The position numbers were made by a program, and so were the translations under genes. The notes beneath the pieces were generated by a model. That model was not told the DNA's origin and did not search any database. It was given only the letters and a program-made list of their open reading frames with translations. Shown here piece after piece: positions 16,229 through 25,513 of a stretch of 64,000 nucleotides of DNA. The number at the start of each line of letters is the position of its first letter. Positions within the stretch are counted from its first letter, which is position 1. The stretch comes from an uncultured Selenomonadales bacterium (GTDB lineage: Bacteria > Bacillota > Negativicutes > Selenomonadales > Selenomonadaceae). The DNA is taken from NCBI GenBank assembly GCA_900321035.1, contig ONUH01000004.1, positions 1-64,000 on the forward strand. Reading direction: 5' to 3'.

Positions 16229-17758
16229 TTGTTCGCAAAAACGTACGGAGCGGCGACGCTCGGGGTGAACGGCGTGCTGATTGACGCGGAAGTCGACGTG
16301 TCAAACGGTTTTCCGGGATTCGACGTCGTCGGCCTTTTGGATACGGCAGTAAAAGAATCGAAAGAGCGCGTGCGGACGGCCATCAAAAATTCCGGCGTCA
16401 CGCTGCGCCAGCAAAAAGTGACCATCAACTTAGCCCCCGCGGATATTCGGAAAGACAGTCCGGGTCTTGACCTTCCCATCGCCGTGGGGCTTTTGATTGC
16501 GTACGGGGTACTGCCGCAGGAAGCGGCGGAGGGAAGCCTGTTTGCGGCGGAACTCTCCTTGGAGGGAGAACTGCGCGGCGTGCGGGGAATACTTCCGATG
16601 GCCGTGTACGCAAGAGAGAAGGGGATTTCCCGGTTCTTTGTCGCGCGGGAGAACGCGAACGAGGCGCTTTTGGTGGACGGCATCGAAGTCTATGCGGTGG
16701 CGAATTTGGCGGAGCTGATCGCCGTCCTGTCGGGACGGAAGCAGATTGCGCCGGCGAAGGCGTCGGGGGATTCACCGCAGGAAGCGACTTTCGGCGCGGA
16801 GGATTTTTCCGACGTGGAGGGGCAGTTTTTTGCGAAGCGGGCTATGGAAATCGCGGCGGCCGGCGGTCACAACGTACTGCTGGCCGGCGTGCCCGGCGCG
16901 GGCAAAACGATGCTGGCGCGGCGGCTTCCGACTATCCTTCCCGCCATGACGCGGGAAGAAGCCTTGGAAGTCACGAAGATATACAGTATCGCGGGACTTC
17001 TGCATCAGGGCGGCGGGCTGATGACGGAGCGGCCGTTCCGCAGTCCGCATCACACGACCTCGGCGGCGGCGCTCATCGGCGGCGGCAGTGTGCCGCGTCC
17101 CGGCGAGGTGACGCTCAGCCACAACGGCGTGCTTTTCCTTGACGAGCTGCCGGAGTTCGGCAAGACGGTCCTGGAAGTGCTGCGGCAGCCGCTGGAGGAC
17201 GGAAAAGTGACCGTGGCGCGGGTGAACGCGACGCTGACGTTCCCGGCTCGTATCCTTCTTGTTGCGGCCATGAATCCCTGTCCCTGCGGTTGGAACGGGG
17301 ACAGCCGTCACGCCTGCACATGCACGCCGTCCGAGATCAAGAGATATACGAGGCGGATATCCGGTCCGCTCCTGGACCGGATCGACCTGCATATTCGGAT
17401 GCCGCGGGTGGAATACAAGGACCTGTCTTCCGACAAAAAGGGCGAGCGTTCCGCCGTGATCCGCGAGCGGGTGACGGCGGCGAGAGAACGTCAGACGGCG
17501 CGGCTCCAAGAGTATCCGATTTACTGCAACGCGCAGATGAGCCACGCGATGCTGGAAACGATGTGCCCGATGTCCCAAAGGGCGAAAACCCTGCTGGAAG
17601 CGGTGTTCAAGAAAATGGACCTTTCGGCGCGTTCCTACGACCGCATCATAAAAGTGGCCCGGACAATCGCCGACCTCGACGGTTCGGAAGGGCTTCAGGA
17701 ACGGCACGTGGCGGAGGCGATACAGCTTCGGAACGATATCGGTCTGGAACCGAATTGA
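16229..17758 (+). CDS. comM: ComM/YifB family AAA+ Mg-chelatase-like ATPase
   Basis: A 509-residue protein of the family whose Vibrio and Haemophilus members (ComM) are hexameric helicases extending branch migration of incoming DNA in natural transformation. It has the N-terminal Lon-like domain (VSNGFPGFDVVGL), Walker A GVPGAGKTMLARRLP near residue 225, Walker B FLDELPEF, and the Mg-chelatase C-terminal domain with the Cys-containing stretch NPCPCGWNGD. The start is TTG 16229, with AGGAGGG 6 nt upstream overlapping the yraN stop. The competence-type pilus genes downstream support a role in DNA uptake. Confidence 0.9.
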   Translation: MFAKTYGAATLGVNGVLIDAEVDVSNGFPGFDVVGLLDTAVKESKERVRTAIKNSGVTLRQQKVTINLAPADIRKDSPGLDLPIAVGLLIAYGVLPQEAAEGSLFAAELSLEGELRGVRGILPMAVYAREKGISRFFVARENANEALLVDGIEVYAVANLAELIAVLSGRKQIAPAKASGDSPQEATFGAEDFSDVEGQFFAKRAMEIAAAGGHNVLLAGVPGAGKTMLARRLPTILPAMTREEALEVTKIYSIAGLLHQGGGLMTERPFRSPHHTTSAAALIGGGSVPRPGEVTLSHNGVLFLDELPEFGKTVLEVLRQPLEDGKVTVARVNATLTFPARILLVAAMNPCPCGWNGDSRHACTCTPSEIKRYTRRISGPLLDRIDLHIRMPRVEYKDLSSDKKGERSAVIRERVTAARERQTARLQEYPIYCNAQMSHAMLETMCPMSQRAKTLLEAVFKKMDLSARSYDRIIKVARTIADLDGSEGLQERHVAEAIQLRNDIGLEPN

Positions 17759-17772
17759 CGGAGGGATAAGTT

Positions 17773-18651
17773 ATGATCGGCATTTCAGGAGCGACGAAAA
17801 ACCTCGGCGTTATCGGCTGGCCCATCGTGCATTCTCTTTCGCCTGCGATGCAGACGGCGGCGATTCGGGCGGCGGGCGCCGACTACGCGTATATCGCAAT
17901 GCCCGTGCGGCCGGAGGCGCTCGCGCAGGCGGTGGAAGGACTTCGCAGCCTCGACTTCCGGGGATTCAACGTTACGATTCCGCACAAGACGGCGGTGATC
18001 GACTGCTTGGATGAGATTGACGAAGACGCGCGGCGCATCGGCGCCGTGAATACCGTCGTCAATGAGAACGGCAGGCTTTTGGGAAGGAACACGGACGTCG
18101 CCGGGTTCTTGAAGGGGCTTTCGCGGCGCGGCGTGGAAATCGAAAACAAGAAGGTTGTAATCTTGGGCGCGGGCGGAGCGGCCCGCGCGGTCGTTTGGGG
18201 CGTCATCCGGGAAAAAGCGGCGAAGATCACGGTGGGCGTCCGGGATGCGAAGAAGGCTGGGGCGGCGCTTGCCGATTTTTCGCAGCTTGCGGATATAGAG
18301 GTTTGTTCGTGGAGCGACGCCCGTTTCGAGGCGGCCCTCGCCGCAGCGGATCTTCTTGTCAATACTACGCCGCTCGGTATGACGCCGAAGATCGACGAGG
18401 CGCCGCCTGTGGAATGGAAGCATGTGAAACCGGAGGCGTTCGTTTACGATATCATCTATACGCCGGAGCGCACGCGATTCCTGCGGGAAGCGGAGGCGCG
18501 GGGACATCGCGTCTTGAACGGGACCGCGATGCTGGTGGGCCAAGGTGCGGAAGCGTTCGCGATGTGGACGGGCATACGCCCGGACGAGGCCGTGATGGAA
18601 AAGGCGCTGCTGGAATCTTTGCGGGCGAAAGAGCAGGAGACAGAATCATGA
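17773..18651 (+). CDS. aroE: Shikimate dehydrogenase
   Basis: Catalyses NADPH-dependent reduction of 3-dehydroshikimate in the chorismate pathway. The substrate site SLSPAMQ is near residues 22-28, the catalytic Lys in NVTIPHKTAV near 72, the paired Asp in NTDVAGF near 107, and the NADP-binding loop GAGGAARA near 135. The 292-residue length is normal. aroC lies 9 kb downstream beyond the pilus genes. Its stop overlaps the next gene by 4 bp, so it reads into the pilus operon. Confidence 0.93.
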   Translation: MIGISGATKNLGVIGWPIVHSLSPAMQTAAIRAAGADYAYIAMPVRPEALAQAVEGLRSLDFRGFNVTIPHKTAVIDCLDEIDEDARRIGAVNTVVNENGRLLGRNTDVAGFLKGLSRRGVEIENKKVVILGAGGAARAVVWGVIREKAAKITVGVRDAKKAGAALADFSQLADIEVCSWSDARFEAALAAADLLVNTTPLGMTPKIDEAPPVEWKHVKPEAFVYDIIYTPERTRFLREAEARGHRVLNGTAMLVGQGAEAFAMWTGIRPDEAVMEKALLESLRAKEQETES

Positions 18652-19223
18652 AGCCGGACGACACGGAATCGCTGAAGAAGGAAATGGACATCCTCCGTCG
18701 GAAATACGACAGCCTGGAGAAGGAAACGGGCCATTTGCGGAAGCGATACGACGACCTGAAAGAGGAATATGAAAAGCTCCAGCAGTATGTGGCGGGCAGC
18801 GTGCAGCCGCCTCGGGTGGAATACGAGGGCGCGCAGTTCATCGAGCCGGGCGCCGAAAATGATTTTTACGCGGGCGAGCGGAAAGATATTCTGCTGTCCG
18901 TTTTGGAAGACGCCGTGTCCTCGCTGAAGCCGGGAAGCCGCAGGCGGGACGTGGTCGCGTCTGTGATCGCGGCCAACGGCGGCGGGGAAAAACAGCGGGC
19001 GCGGGAAAAGGAACTGAAAGCGATCCTGCGCGGATATGTCTCTATGGAAGCCTCGGTCCGCACCCGTCTGCAGAAGTTCGGATTCGTCATCGACGGCGCG
19101 GGCAAGCATTACAATCTGATTTATTACGGCGACAACCGATACGCCTATACCATCGCAAAAACGGCCGGCGACGCCAAGGCGGGAATGAACGCCGCGGCTT
19201 CCATCGCGACGCTGGTGCTCTGA
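18648..19223 (+). CDS. Coiled-coil protein of unknown function at the head of the pilus operon
   Basis: A 191-residue protein. Residues 1-45 are a charged coiled coil (heptads such as LRRKYDSLEKETGHLRKRYD). The rest is a compact domain (about 65-185) with the segments RRRDVVASVIAANG and RTRLQKFGFVIDGAGKHYNLIYYGDN, a pattern seen in small conserved domains of Firmicutes but not one I can name. It starts at the ATG overlapping the aroE stop (ATGA) and precedes the pilus ATPase gene by 13 bp. The end of the protein is hydrophobic and Ala-rich. Confidence 0.75.
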   Translation: MKPDDTESLKKEMDILRRKYDSLEKETGHLRKRYDDLKEEYEKLQQYVAGSVQPPRVEYEGAQFIEPGAENDFYAGERKDILLSVLEDAVSSLKPGSRRRDVVASVIAANGGGEKQRAREKELKAILRGYVSMEASVRTRLQKFGFVIDGAGKHYNLIYYGDNRYAYTIAKTAGDAKAGMNAAASIATLVL

Positions 19224-19236
19224 GCGGAGGGCAGTG

Positions 19237-20502
19237 ATGAAGATTGACAATCGGGGGAGCGTAGTCGCGCTGGCGGAACAGGCGGCACGCGGTCTATCTG
19301 CGGCAGGGCTCCGCCCTGCGGAAACGGCGTTCCCGTCTGTGGGGGCCGCTCCTGTGGTGGCGTTGGCGGACGCCATCATACGCGAGGCGGTGGAGATGAA
19401 CGCCAGCGATATCCACATCGAGCCGATGAAGGACAGGATGCGCGTCAGGTATCGAATTGACGGCGTGCTGCGGGAGATGTACGGAAAGCTGCCGCTGAAG
19501 CTGAAAGACGTATTGCTCTCGCGGCTCAAGATCATGGCGAAGCTGGATACCACGGAACGGCGGCTGCCCCAGGACGGGCGCATCGCGTTTGAAACAGGCG
19601 GGGGAACGGTGGATATCCGCATTTCCACAATGCCGGTGATTTTAGGGGAGACGGCGGTGCTTCGTCTGCTCTCCGGCGCCCGGCGGCTGCTGCATTTGGA
19701 CGAATTGGGCTTCACGCCGGAAAACCGGCGGCTGTTCGCGGATTGGTGCCGGCGCCCCTCGGGGCTGATCTTGAATTGCGGTCCCGTGAATTCGGGAAAG
19801 ACAACCACTTTGTACGCGGCGCTGAACGAACTGAACACATTGGAAAAGAATATCGTGACTATCGAAGACCCGGTGGAGTATTTCTTGCCGGGCGTCAATC
19901 AGATTCAGGTCGGGAACGATACGAAAATGACTTTTGCTCGGGGCGTTCGGTCGCTGATGCGGCAAGACTTCGACGTCGGCATGGTGGGGGAAATCCGCGA
20001 CGAGGAAACGGCAGAAATCGCCGTGCGCGCGGCCATGACGGGGCGGCTGCTCTTTTCCACGCTTCATACGGGCAGCGCGGCGGGCGCGGTTTTCCGCATG
20101 CTCGATATGGGCGTGAAGCCGTATCTTTTGGCGGCTTCGCTTCTCGGCATCATGGCGCAGCGGCTCGTGCGGCGCCTTTGTCCGGCGTGCCGGGAGGCAT
20201 ATGAGGCGGACGAGGATGAAGCCCGCTTTTTGGAGACGCATGGGCACGGTTCCCGCCGGCTGTTTCGTTCGCGTGGATGCGAGAAATGCCGGGGGACGGG
20301 CTATGCGGGACGCATGGCAATCCATGAGCTGCTGACGGTGAATTCGGCGGTGCAGCGCGCCATTGCCGAGGAGAGATGCGATATGGATCTGCTGGAAAAA
20401 GAGGCGGGAATGGCCACGCTGGCGGAAGACGGAATCAAAAAGGCGGCGGAAGGGCATACTTCGTTGGCCGAAGTCAGGAGAGTGGTGTATGGGGGACTTT
20501 GA
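19237..20502 (+). CDS. pilB: Type IV pilus/type II secretion assembly ATPase
   Basis: A 421-residue GspE/PilB ATPase that powers pilin polymerisation. It has DIHIEPMKDRMRVRYRIDG, Walker A GPVNSGKTTTLY near residue 185, the Asp box (TIEDPVEY), Walker B-type MVGEIRDEETAEIA and the tetracysteine zinc site (CPAC and CEKC). The N1 domain of full-length PilB is missing, as in ComGA-type enzymes. ATG 19237 follows GGAGGG; a GTG directly before it is in frame. Near codon 22 the gene contains a GCAGGGC-TCC-GCCCTGC hairpin, perhaps a small repeat. Confidence 0.92.
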   Translation: MKIDNRGSVVALAEQAARGLSAAGLRPAETAFPSVGAAPVVALADAIIREAVEMNASDIHIEPMKDRMRVRYRIDGVLREMYGKLPLKLKDVLLSRLKIMAKLDTTERRLPQDGRIAFETGGGTVDIRISTMPVILGETAVLRLLSGARRLLHLDELGFTPENRRLFADWCRRPSGLILNCGPVNSGKTTTLYAALNELNTLEKNIVTIEDPVEYFLPGVNQIQVGNDTKMTFARGVRSLMRQDFDVGMVGEIRDEETAEIAVRAAMTGRLLFSTLHTGSAAGAVFRMLDMGVKPYLLAASLLGIMAQRLVRRLCPACREAYEADEDEARFLETHGHGSRRLFRSRGCEKCRGTGYAGRMAIHELLTVNSAVQRAIAEERCDMDLLEKEAGMATLAEDGIKKAAEGHTSLAEVRRVVYGGL

Positions 20503-21529
20503 CACAGAGGCGTGGGAGCGCCTTTTGGCACGGGCGGCGGAGGCGGAAGCGTCGGACGTCCATCTTGCGCCGGGCGCTCCGATTTTCTTTCGTATCTGCG
20601 GAAATATTGCAGAAGCGGGCGCCGGCCCGACGGCGGAAGAAATAACGGCGCTGATAGAACGCTGGGCGACGCCGGAGCAGAAAGCGCGTCTCCAAGAACA
20701 GGGAGAACTCGATCTCGCACGGGAAGAAGAAGACGTGCGCCTTCGCGTCCATGCGTTTGCGGCGCGGGGCGGAACGGCATTGTCCGTACGGCTCGTGCCG
20801 AAGAAAGTTCCCACGTTGGATTCGCTGGGCGTGCCCCCTGTGTTTCGCCGTTTGCTGTCGCTGCGGAGCGGGCTCGTTTTGGTTTCGGGCAAGACGGGCG
20901 CGGGGAAGACGACGACGCTTGCGGCGTTCCTCGCTGCCGCCGCGCAGTCCCGCCCGGCGCATATCATCACGCTGGAAGACCCTATCGAATATGTTCACGT
21001 TTCCGGGAAGAGCCTGATCAGCCAGCGGGAGCTCGGCGTGCATTTTTCGTCTTTCGGGCGCGCGATCCGAAGCGCGCTTCGTGAGGATCCCGATATTTTG
21101 ATGGTGGGTGAGCTTCGGGATGCGGATGCGGCGCAGGCGGCTATCGGCGCGGCGGAGACGGGGCAGCTGGTGCTGGCCAGCCTTCATACGCGGTCTGCGG
21201 CGGAAGCGGTGCACCGGATGGAGAGCTTTTTTCCGGCGGCGCAGCAGCAGGAGATCCGGGCGCAGCTGGCGGCTGTCCTGGAAGCCATGATTTCTCAAGA
21301 GCTTTTGCCGGGAAGCGGCGGGCAACGGGTGCTCGCCTCCGAGGTCCTCGTCGCGACGGATGCGGTGCGCCATTTGATACGCTCGGGAAAGCCGGAGCAG
21401 CTGGCCTCCTGCATTGTTTCCGGCGCTTCCTTCGGCATGCAGTCCCTGCGGCAGGATATCGAGCGGCTGGCGGCGCAGCATAAGATCAGCGCGGAAACGG
21501 CGCGCCGCCGATTGGGGAATGACAAATGA
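20489..21529 (+). CDS. pilT: Pilus retraction ATPase PilT
   Basis: A 346-residue ATPase that depolymerises the pilus. The N-terminal ASDVHLAPGAPIFFRI is typical, Walker A is GKTGAGKTTTLA, the Asp box is TLEDPIEY, and the second motif is MVGELRDADAAQAA. There is no zinc tetracysteine site, which separates PilT from PilB. The start overlaps the pilB end by 14 bp and has AGGAG upstream, so coupling is tight. A retraction motor points to a dynamic pilus (twitching or DNA uptake) rather than a plain type II secretion system. Confidence 0.9.
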   Translation: MGDFDTEAWERLLARAAEAEASDVHLAPGAPIFFRICGNIAEAGAGPTAEEITALIERWATPEQKARLQEQGELDLAREEEDVRLRVHAFAARGGTALSVRLVPKKVPTLDSLGVPPVFRRLLSLRSGLVLVSGKTGAGKTTTLAAFLAAAAQSRPAHIITLEDPIEYVHVSGKSLISQRELGVHFSSFGRAIRSALREDPDILMVGELRDADAAQAAIGAAETGQLVLASLHTRSAAEAVHRMESFFPAAQQQEIRAQLAAVLEAMISQELLPGSGGQRVLASEVLVATDAVRHLIRSGKPEQLASCIVSGASFGMQSLRQDIERLAAQHKISAETARRRLGNDK

Positions 21530-22734
21530 ATCCGGGCGTTATGACGGAATACGATTACAAGGCGCGCGACGCGGCGGGGCGGGCTGTTCGGGGACGCCTG
21601 CGGGCGGCTTCCGAGCGGGACGCAGCGAAACGCATTGCGAAGGGTGGCCTGTTTGTATTGCGGCTGCGTCCGGTCCGTAAACGGTGGAACCTGCGGCGCA
21701 GGATGGACCGTCGGTTTCCCGTCTTTTTTTGCCGCCGCCTTGCGGTCATGCTTGCAGCGGGCGTTACCGTCGGCGAATCGCTGCGCGTGCTTTCCGGGCA
21801 GGCCCGGCGGGGCGGGGACGGCGACGTGATTGCGACGCTGTATCGCGCGGTGGCGGACGGGGAACGGCTCTCCGACGTCATGGCGCGCCTGCCGTGGGTT
21901 TTTACGCCGGGAATCGCGGCCATGGTGGACGCGGGAGAGAAGAGCGGCAGTCTGGACGTGCTGCTTTCCCGTCTTGCGGATTCGCTGGAAGAGGATTATG
22001 CGGCGCGGGAAAAATTGCTGACGCTGATGCTGTATCCCTGCATACTTGCCTTGGCTGTGGCCGTGGCGGCGGGTTTCCTGCTGGCGTTCGTGTTTCCCGT
22101 TTTCGTGTCCATGTTCCAGTCGCTTTCCATCGAACTGCCCCTTCCCACGCGCATCCTGCTGTGGATTTATGATTTTATCGGCGATTACGGGCTTTGGATT
22201 GCGGCGGCGGCGATTCCAGCTGCTTTCGGCCTGGCGGCCATGTATCGGCGGGAATCCTTCCGCGTCCGTGCTGACCGCCTGCTGCTCCGGTTTCCCGTGT
22301 TCGGGGCACTTGCGGCGGCTGCGGAGAGAAGACGCGTTTCTGGCACGCTGGCCGTGCTGCTGGGCAGCGGCGTCGTCATCGACCAGGCGCTGCTCCTCGT
22401 GGAAGGGGTGGCGGAAAATGCTTTTTTTCGCCGGGAGATCCGCAGGGCGCATGCCGCCGTGCAGAAAGGATGCCTGCTTTCGGACGCGTTTCGCGGCAAG
22501 GGATTGTTGCCGCCGATGCTGTTGGAACTGCTCGAAACGGGGGAAGCGACGGGCGAGATGGAGCAGATGCTGGAAAAAATCTCGGAATTCTGCCGACTCG
22601 ATTTGAACACACGGGCGGAACGGATTCGCGCGCTGCTTCCGCCGCTGGCGCTCCTGCTTCTCGGCGGGACGGTCGGGTTTATCCTGTTTTCTGCGGTACT
22701 GCCGTTGCTCGACAGCATGACCGCGTTTATGTGA
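21526..22734 (+). CDS. pilC: Pilus inner-membrane platform protein (PilC/GspF)
   Basis: A 402-residue platform protein with two GspF domains and three membrane segments (about 170-195, 218-240, 370-392). YDYKARDAAGRAVRGRL at the start, then FFCRRLAVMLAAGVTVGESL in the first domain and a matching VSGTLAVLLGSGVVIDQALLLV in the second, are family marks. The start overlaps the pilT stop by 4 bp. It anchors the ATPases to the membrane. Confidence 0.92.
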   Translation: MNPGVMTEYDYKARDAAGRAVRGRLRAASERDAAKRIAKGGLFVLRLRPVRKRWNLRRRMDRRFPVFFCRRLAVMLAAGVTVGESLRVLSGQARRGGDGDVIATLYRAVADGERLSDVMARLPWVFTPGIAAMVDAGEKSGSLDVLLSRLADSLEEDYAAREKLLTLMLYPCILALAVAVAAGFLLAFVFPVFVSMFQSLSIELPLPTRILLWIYDFIGDYGLWIAAAAIPAAFGLAAMYRRESFRVRADRLLLRFPVFGALAAAAERRRVSGTLAVLLGSGVVIDQALLLVEGVAENAFFRREIRRAHAAVQKGCLLSDAFRGKGLLPPMLLELLETGEATGEMEQMLEKISEFCRLDLNTRAERIRALLPPLALLLLGGTVGFILFSAVLPLLDSMTAFM

Positions 22735-22780
22735 ATAATACCCATATATGTAAAAAATATCCGGATGGGAGGAAAACAGA

Positions 22781-23182
22781 TTGCAGTCGTCCAAGAAAAA
22801 ATCGTTGTCAGACCAGCGGGGGTTCACGCTCTTGGAAATGCTCATCGTCATCAGCATTGCCGGCGTATTGGCCGCGGTGGCGGTGCCGCGTTTCAACAAC
22901 GCAATCATAATGGCGAATACCTCTCGGGTGCAGGCCGACTTGCAGGTGCTCAATTCCGCCATCGTCATGTATCAGGCGGAAAACGGGAAGTACCCTGCAG
23001 CCGTCGGAGACCTTGAAAATTACGTGATGAATATCAGCGGCGTGAAACCGCCGAAGGGAAAATGCCAGCTGAGAGACGGCAATTCCATTGACGTTACGGA
23101 TACCGCGTATTCGCTGGGGAAGGACGGAGCGGAAGCGACCTGTCAGGGGAAAACGCTGAGCGAATTCGGGCGGAAGGAATAG
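22781..23182 (+). CDS. Major pilin/pseudopilin, type IV N-terminus
   Basis: A 133-residue prepilin. The leader ends in a Gly at the cleavage site (DQRG before FTLLEMLIVISIAGVLAAV), with Phe at +1 and Glu at +5. The hydrophobic helix is followed by a short globular domain with the GspG-like stretch QVLNSAIVMYQAENGKYP. TTG 22781 is the likely start, with GGGAGG about 9 nt upstream; no in-frame ATG is available. The C-terminal domain has two Cys that may form a disulfide. Confidence 0.88.
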   Translation: MQSSKKKSLSDQRGFTLLEMLIVISIAGVLAAVAVPRFNNAIIMANTSRVQADLQVLNSAIVMYQAENGKYPAAVGDLENYVMNISGVKPPKGKCQLRDGNSIDVTDTAYSLGKDGAEATCQGKTLSEFGRKE

Positions 23183-23185
23183 GCG

Positions 23186-23764
23186 ATGGAAGAGGAATTG
23201 ATGCTTTCGGGGGAGTTGTTTTCCCGGTATCGGAAAGAATTGGCGGGCGGCGGTTTGTTGCTGTTCGCCCTGTGCGTCTATTGTATCGGCGCCGGCGCAC
23301 GGCTTTTCGAGGGGTTGGTGTTGACCGGATTCCTTTGGGCAGCGGCGATTTTTGATTTCCGCTGCGGGTTCATTTTCGACTGGCTGACGTTTCCGATGGC
23401 GGTTTGCGCGTTGGGTTTCCGCTTGTGTGACGGTGGTTCCGGGCTTTTACAATCGGCTGCGGGTCTGCTGGCGGGCGGGGCGCCCCTGCTTGCGATTCGG
23501 CTCCTATCGAGGGAAGGATTGGGCGGCGGCGACGTAAAATTGGCGGCGGCGGGCGGCCTTTGGCTCGGGTGGCAGAACGCGTTTCTGGCGCTGACGCTCG
23601 CGTCGTGGGTCGGCGGTCTTGCGGCGTTGTTCCTGCTGATTTCCGGCAGGAAACGGTGCGGGGATGAAGTGGCCTTCGGCCCGTTCCTTTCCTTCGGGAT
23701 TTGGATTGCCTTCCTTTTCGGGGATGAGCTGCTCAGGCTGTGCGGGGCATATTTTTGTGGATAG
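23186..23764 (+). CDS. pilD: Type IV prepilin peptidase (A24 family), short form
   Basis: A 192-residue multi-spanning aspartyl protease that cleaves prepilin leaders. The two catalytic Asp regions are visible: FDFRCGFIFDWLTFP and the GxGDxK-type GLGGGDVKLAAAGGLWLG. It lacks the N-terminal methyltransferase domain with its four Cys, so it should cut but not N-methylate, like the short Firmicute ComC forms only in part. It sits 3 bp after the major pilin gene. Confidence 0.87.
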   Translation: MEEELMLSGELFSRYRKELAGGGLLLFALCVYCIGAGARLFEGLVLTGFLWAAAIFDFRCGFIFDWLTFPMAVCALGFRLCDGGSGLLQSAAGLLAGGAPLLAIRLLSREGLGGGDVKLAAAGGLWLGWQNAFLALTLASWVGGLAALFLLISGRKRCGDEVAFGPFLSFGIWIAFLFGDELLRLCGAYFCG

Positions 23765-24215
23765 GCGCGGATACGGCGTGATCGGCCTGTTGGTTTCGGT
23801 TTTCTTTGTGTCGGTGGTGGCTGCCGGCGCTGTTCCCCGGCTGGTCGGCATGGAAAGAACCATGCGGCTCGACCGTGAAGCCGCCCGGCTCGCTGCGGAA
23901 CTGATGCGGTACAGGGAAACGATCATGACGAGGCAGCCGATCCATCAGGATTTTGTCGGCGTCGCTTCGGAGGTGGAGCCGAAGTTCGAACTGCTGCCGG
24001 ACAGCTATCGGATTCGGGAAGGCATGAAAGCACAGGCGGTCTACAAGCTTCCGAGCGGGATGCAGATGAGCTGGAGCGGCGGAGAGGTGCAGTTCCGCAT
24101 GACGGGAAACGCGCAGCCGATGACCATATATCTCAAAGCGGACAAGGAGATGCGGTATGTTATTATCGACAGGGTGGGACGGGTGCGCGTGTCGCTTACG
24201 CCGCCGGAGGACTGA
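23757..24215 (+). CDS. Minor pseudopilin (GspH-like), lacks Glu5
   Basis: A 152-residue pseudopilin. GTG 23757 overlaps the peptidase stop and gives the short leader MDRRG, followed by YGVIGLLVSVFFVSVVAAG. Cleavage after that Gly would place Gly at +5 where most pilins have Glu. Upstream in-frame ATG codons would add an implausible leader encoded over the peptidase gene. The C-terminal part has beta-rich character (KLPSGMQMSWSGGEVQFRM) as in GspH/FimT types. Confidence 0.72.
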   Translation: MDRRGYGVIGLLVSVFFVSVVAAGAVPRLVGMERTMRLDREAARLAAELMRYRETIMTRQPIHQDFVGVASEVEPKFELLPDSYRIREGMKAQAVYKLPSGMQMSWSGGEVQFRMTGNAQPMTIYLKADKEMRYVIIDRVGRVRVSLTPPED

Positions 24216-24600
24216 CGACAGGGGCTATTTTCTTGTCGAGGCGTTGGTCCTGTCTTTCCTGCTCTTCGGGTGCGCCGCGTCGGTTTTGGTTTATCAAGCC
24301 TTGGCGCAAAACCGTGCGTCGATGGAAGCGGAAATCACGGCGGAATATTTGGCGCAGGAGCAGTTGGCGCTCATCGAATCAAAACCGGCATCGTATCTTC
24401 GTACGCACAGCGATCTCCCGTGGCTTGGGGAGGGATGCGCTCCCGTGGAGAAAAACCGGACGAAATTTGAAGTCGTTTCCACCGTATTGCCCCATGCGGC
24501 GACAAACGGGCTGGCGGAGGCGGAGGTCCGGGTTCGATGGCAGGAGGCGGGCAAAGGAAGAGAGACCGTCCGCCGGAAGCTCGTAGTATATCATGACTAA
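24157..24600 (+). CDS. Minor pseudopilin (GspI/PilV-like)
   Basis: A 147-residue pseudopilin with a 23-residue basic leader ending DDRG, followed by YFLVEALVLSFLLFG; Glu falls at +5. ATG 24157 is preceded by AAGGAG at 8 nt and starts 59 bp inside the previous gene, an unusually long overlap that argues for coupling. Confidence 0.78.
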   Translation: MLLSTGWDGCACRLRRRRTDDRGYFLVEALVLSFLLFGCAASVLVYQALAQNRASMEAEITAEYLAQEQLALIESKPASYLRTHSDLPWLGEGCAPVEKNRTKFEVVSTVLPHAATNGLAEAEVRVRWQEAGKGRETVRRKLVVYHD

Positions 24601-25090
24601 AGCAGATTTGCGCGGAAGAGAGAAGGGGACGGGCGTTTTGGAGCTCGTTGCGGCGATGCCTCTCATCGTTTTTCTGCTCGCGGCGTTCGGTACGGTATTC
24701 GTTTTCGGCGTGCGCGCGTATTTGTTCCTGTTGAGCGACTGGGCGCTGCAGGAACAGGTCGGGTATGCGATGGAGCGCATGGCGGCGGATCTCCGGTACG
24801 CGGAAGACGTCAAAATGGAGGGCGGGCGGCTTCAGGTACTCTGCCGCGCGACCAGCGAGCCGGCGGCCTGGGTCGTCTATGAGGCGACGCAGGAATCATG
24901 GCCGCGCATGATGCGGGGCGGGCAGCCGCTGACGGGACAAAGTACGCTGGGAAAAATCGTGATGAGGCAGTTTACGGCGAAGCCCGTTGGCGACAGGACG
25001 GTCCTGCTTCGCCTCGTCGGCGAAAACTTGCTGACGGGGCGGACGTATGAACTGGAAACGGCGGTCACGTGGACGGGGAAAGGTACATGA
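24593..25090 (+). CDS. Minor pseudopilin (GspJ/PilW-like)
   Basis: A 165-residue protein with the leader MTKADLRGREKG, then TGVLELVAAMPLIVFLLAA; cleavage after Gly12 puts Glu at +5. Its size and downstream helix (EQVGYAMERMAADLRYAEDV) match the GspJ/PilW type. It overlaps the previous gene by 8 bp. Confidence 0.75.
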   Translation: MTKADLRGREKGTGVLELVAAMPLIVFLLAAFGTVFVFGVRAYLFLLSDWALQEQVGYAMERMAADLRYAEDVKMEGGRLQVLCRATSEPAAWVVYEATQESWPRMMRGGQPLTGQSTLGKIVMRQFTAKPVGDRTVLLRLVGENLLTGRTYELETAVTWTGKGT

Positions 25091-25509
25091 AACGGCGGAT
25101 GATTTTAGGGGAAAAGGGCGTCTTTTCTGCCTTCGGGATTTGCGCGCTGGGCACGCTGCTGTTCTTTTCCGCAACCTTGTATGCGGTAAGTTCAAGTCAT
25201 CTCAAAGCGGAACGGCGATTCTTGGCGAGGACGGCGCTTCGGAACGCGGCGGAGGACGGCGTGCGGCTGGCGGTCCTGCGGCTGAACGCGGAGGCGGCTC
25301 TGTCGGCGCAGGCGGAAGCGGCGGTCCAGAAGCACGCGCAGCTTTTTTCCGGCGCTTCCGGCGAGGCGAAGTATAAAGTATATGCCCGGCGCAAAGACGG
25401 GAATTTGTTGATATTGAGCGTCGGCGAGCAGGGAGAGGAACGCGCCCGCGTGGTCGGGGTGGCGGAAAAGAAGGACGGGAAATATATTATCGATCATTGG
25501 GAGTATTGA
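25087..25509 (+). CDS. Pilus-associated membrane protein, PilX/GspK-like in position
   Basis: A 140-residue protein with one N-terminal membrane helix (about residues 12-34, GVFSAFGICALGTLLFFSAT) after a short basic segment containing Gly at the right place for prepilin cleavage (GEKG), but no Glu at +5. The rest is a helical then beta domain (AERRFLARTALRNAAEDGV), as in PilX. It starts on the ATGA overlap with the previous gene. Confidence 0.65.
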   Translation: MKRRMILGEKGVFSAFGICALGTLLFFSATLYAVSSSHLKAERRFLARTALRNAAEDGVRLAVLRLNAEAALSAQAEAAVQKHAQLFSGASGEAKYKVYARRKDGNLLILSVGEQGEERARVVGVAEKKDGKYIIDHWEY

Positions 25510-25513
25510 AAGT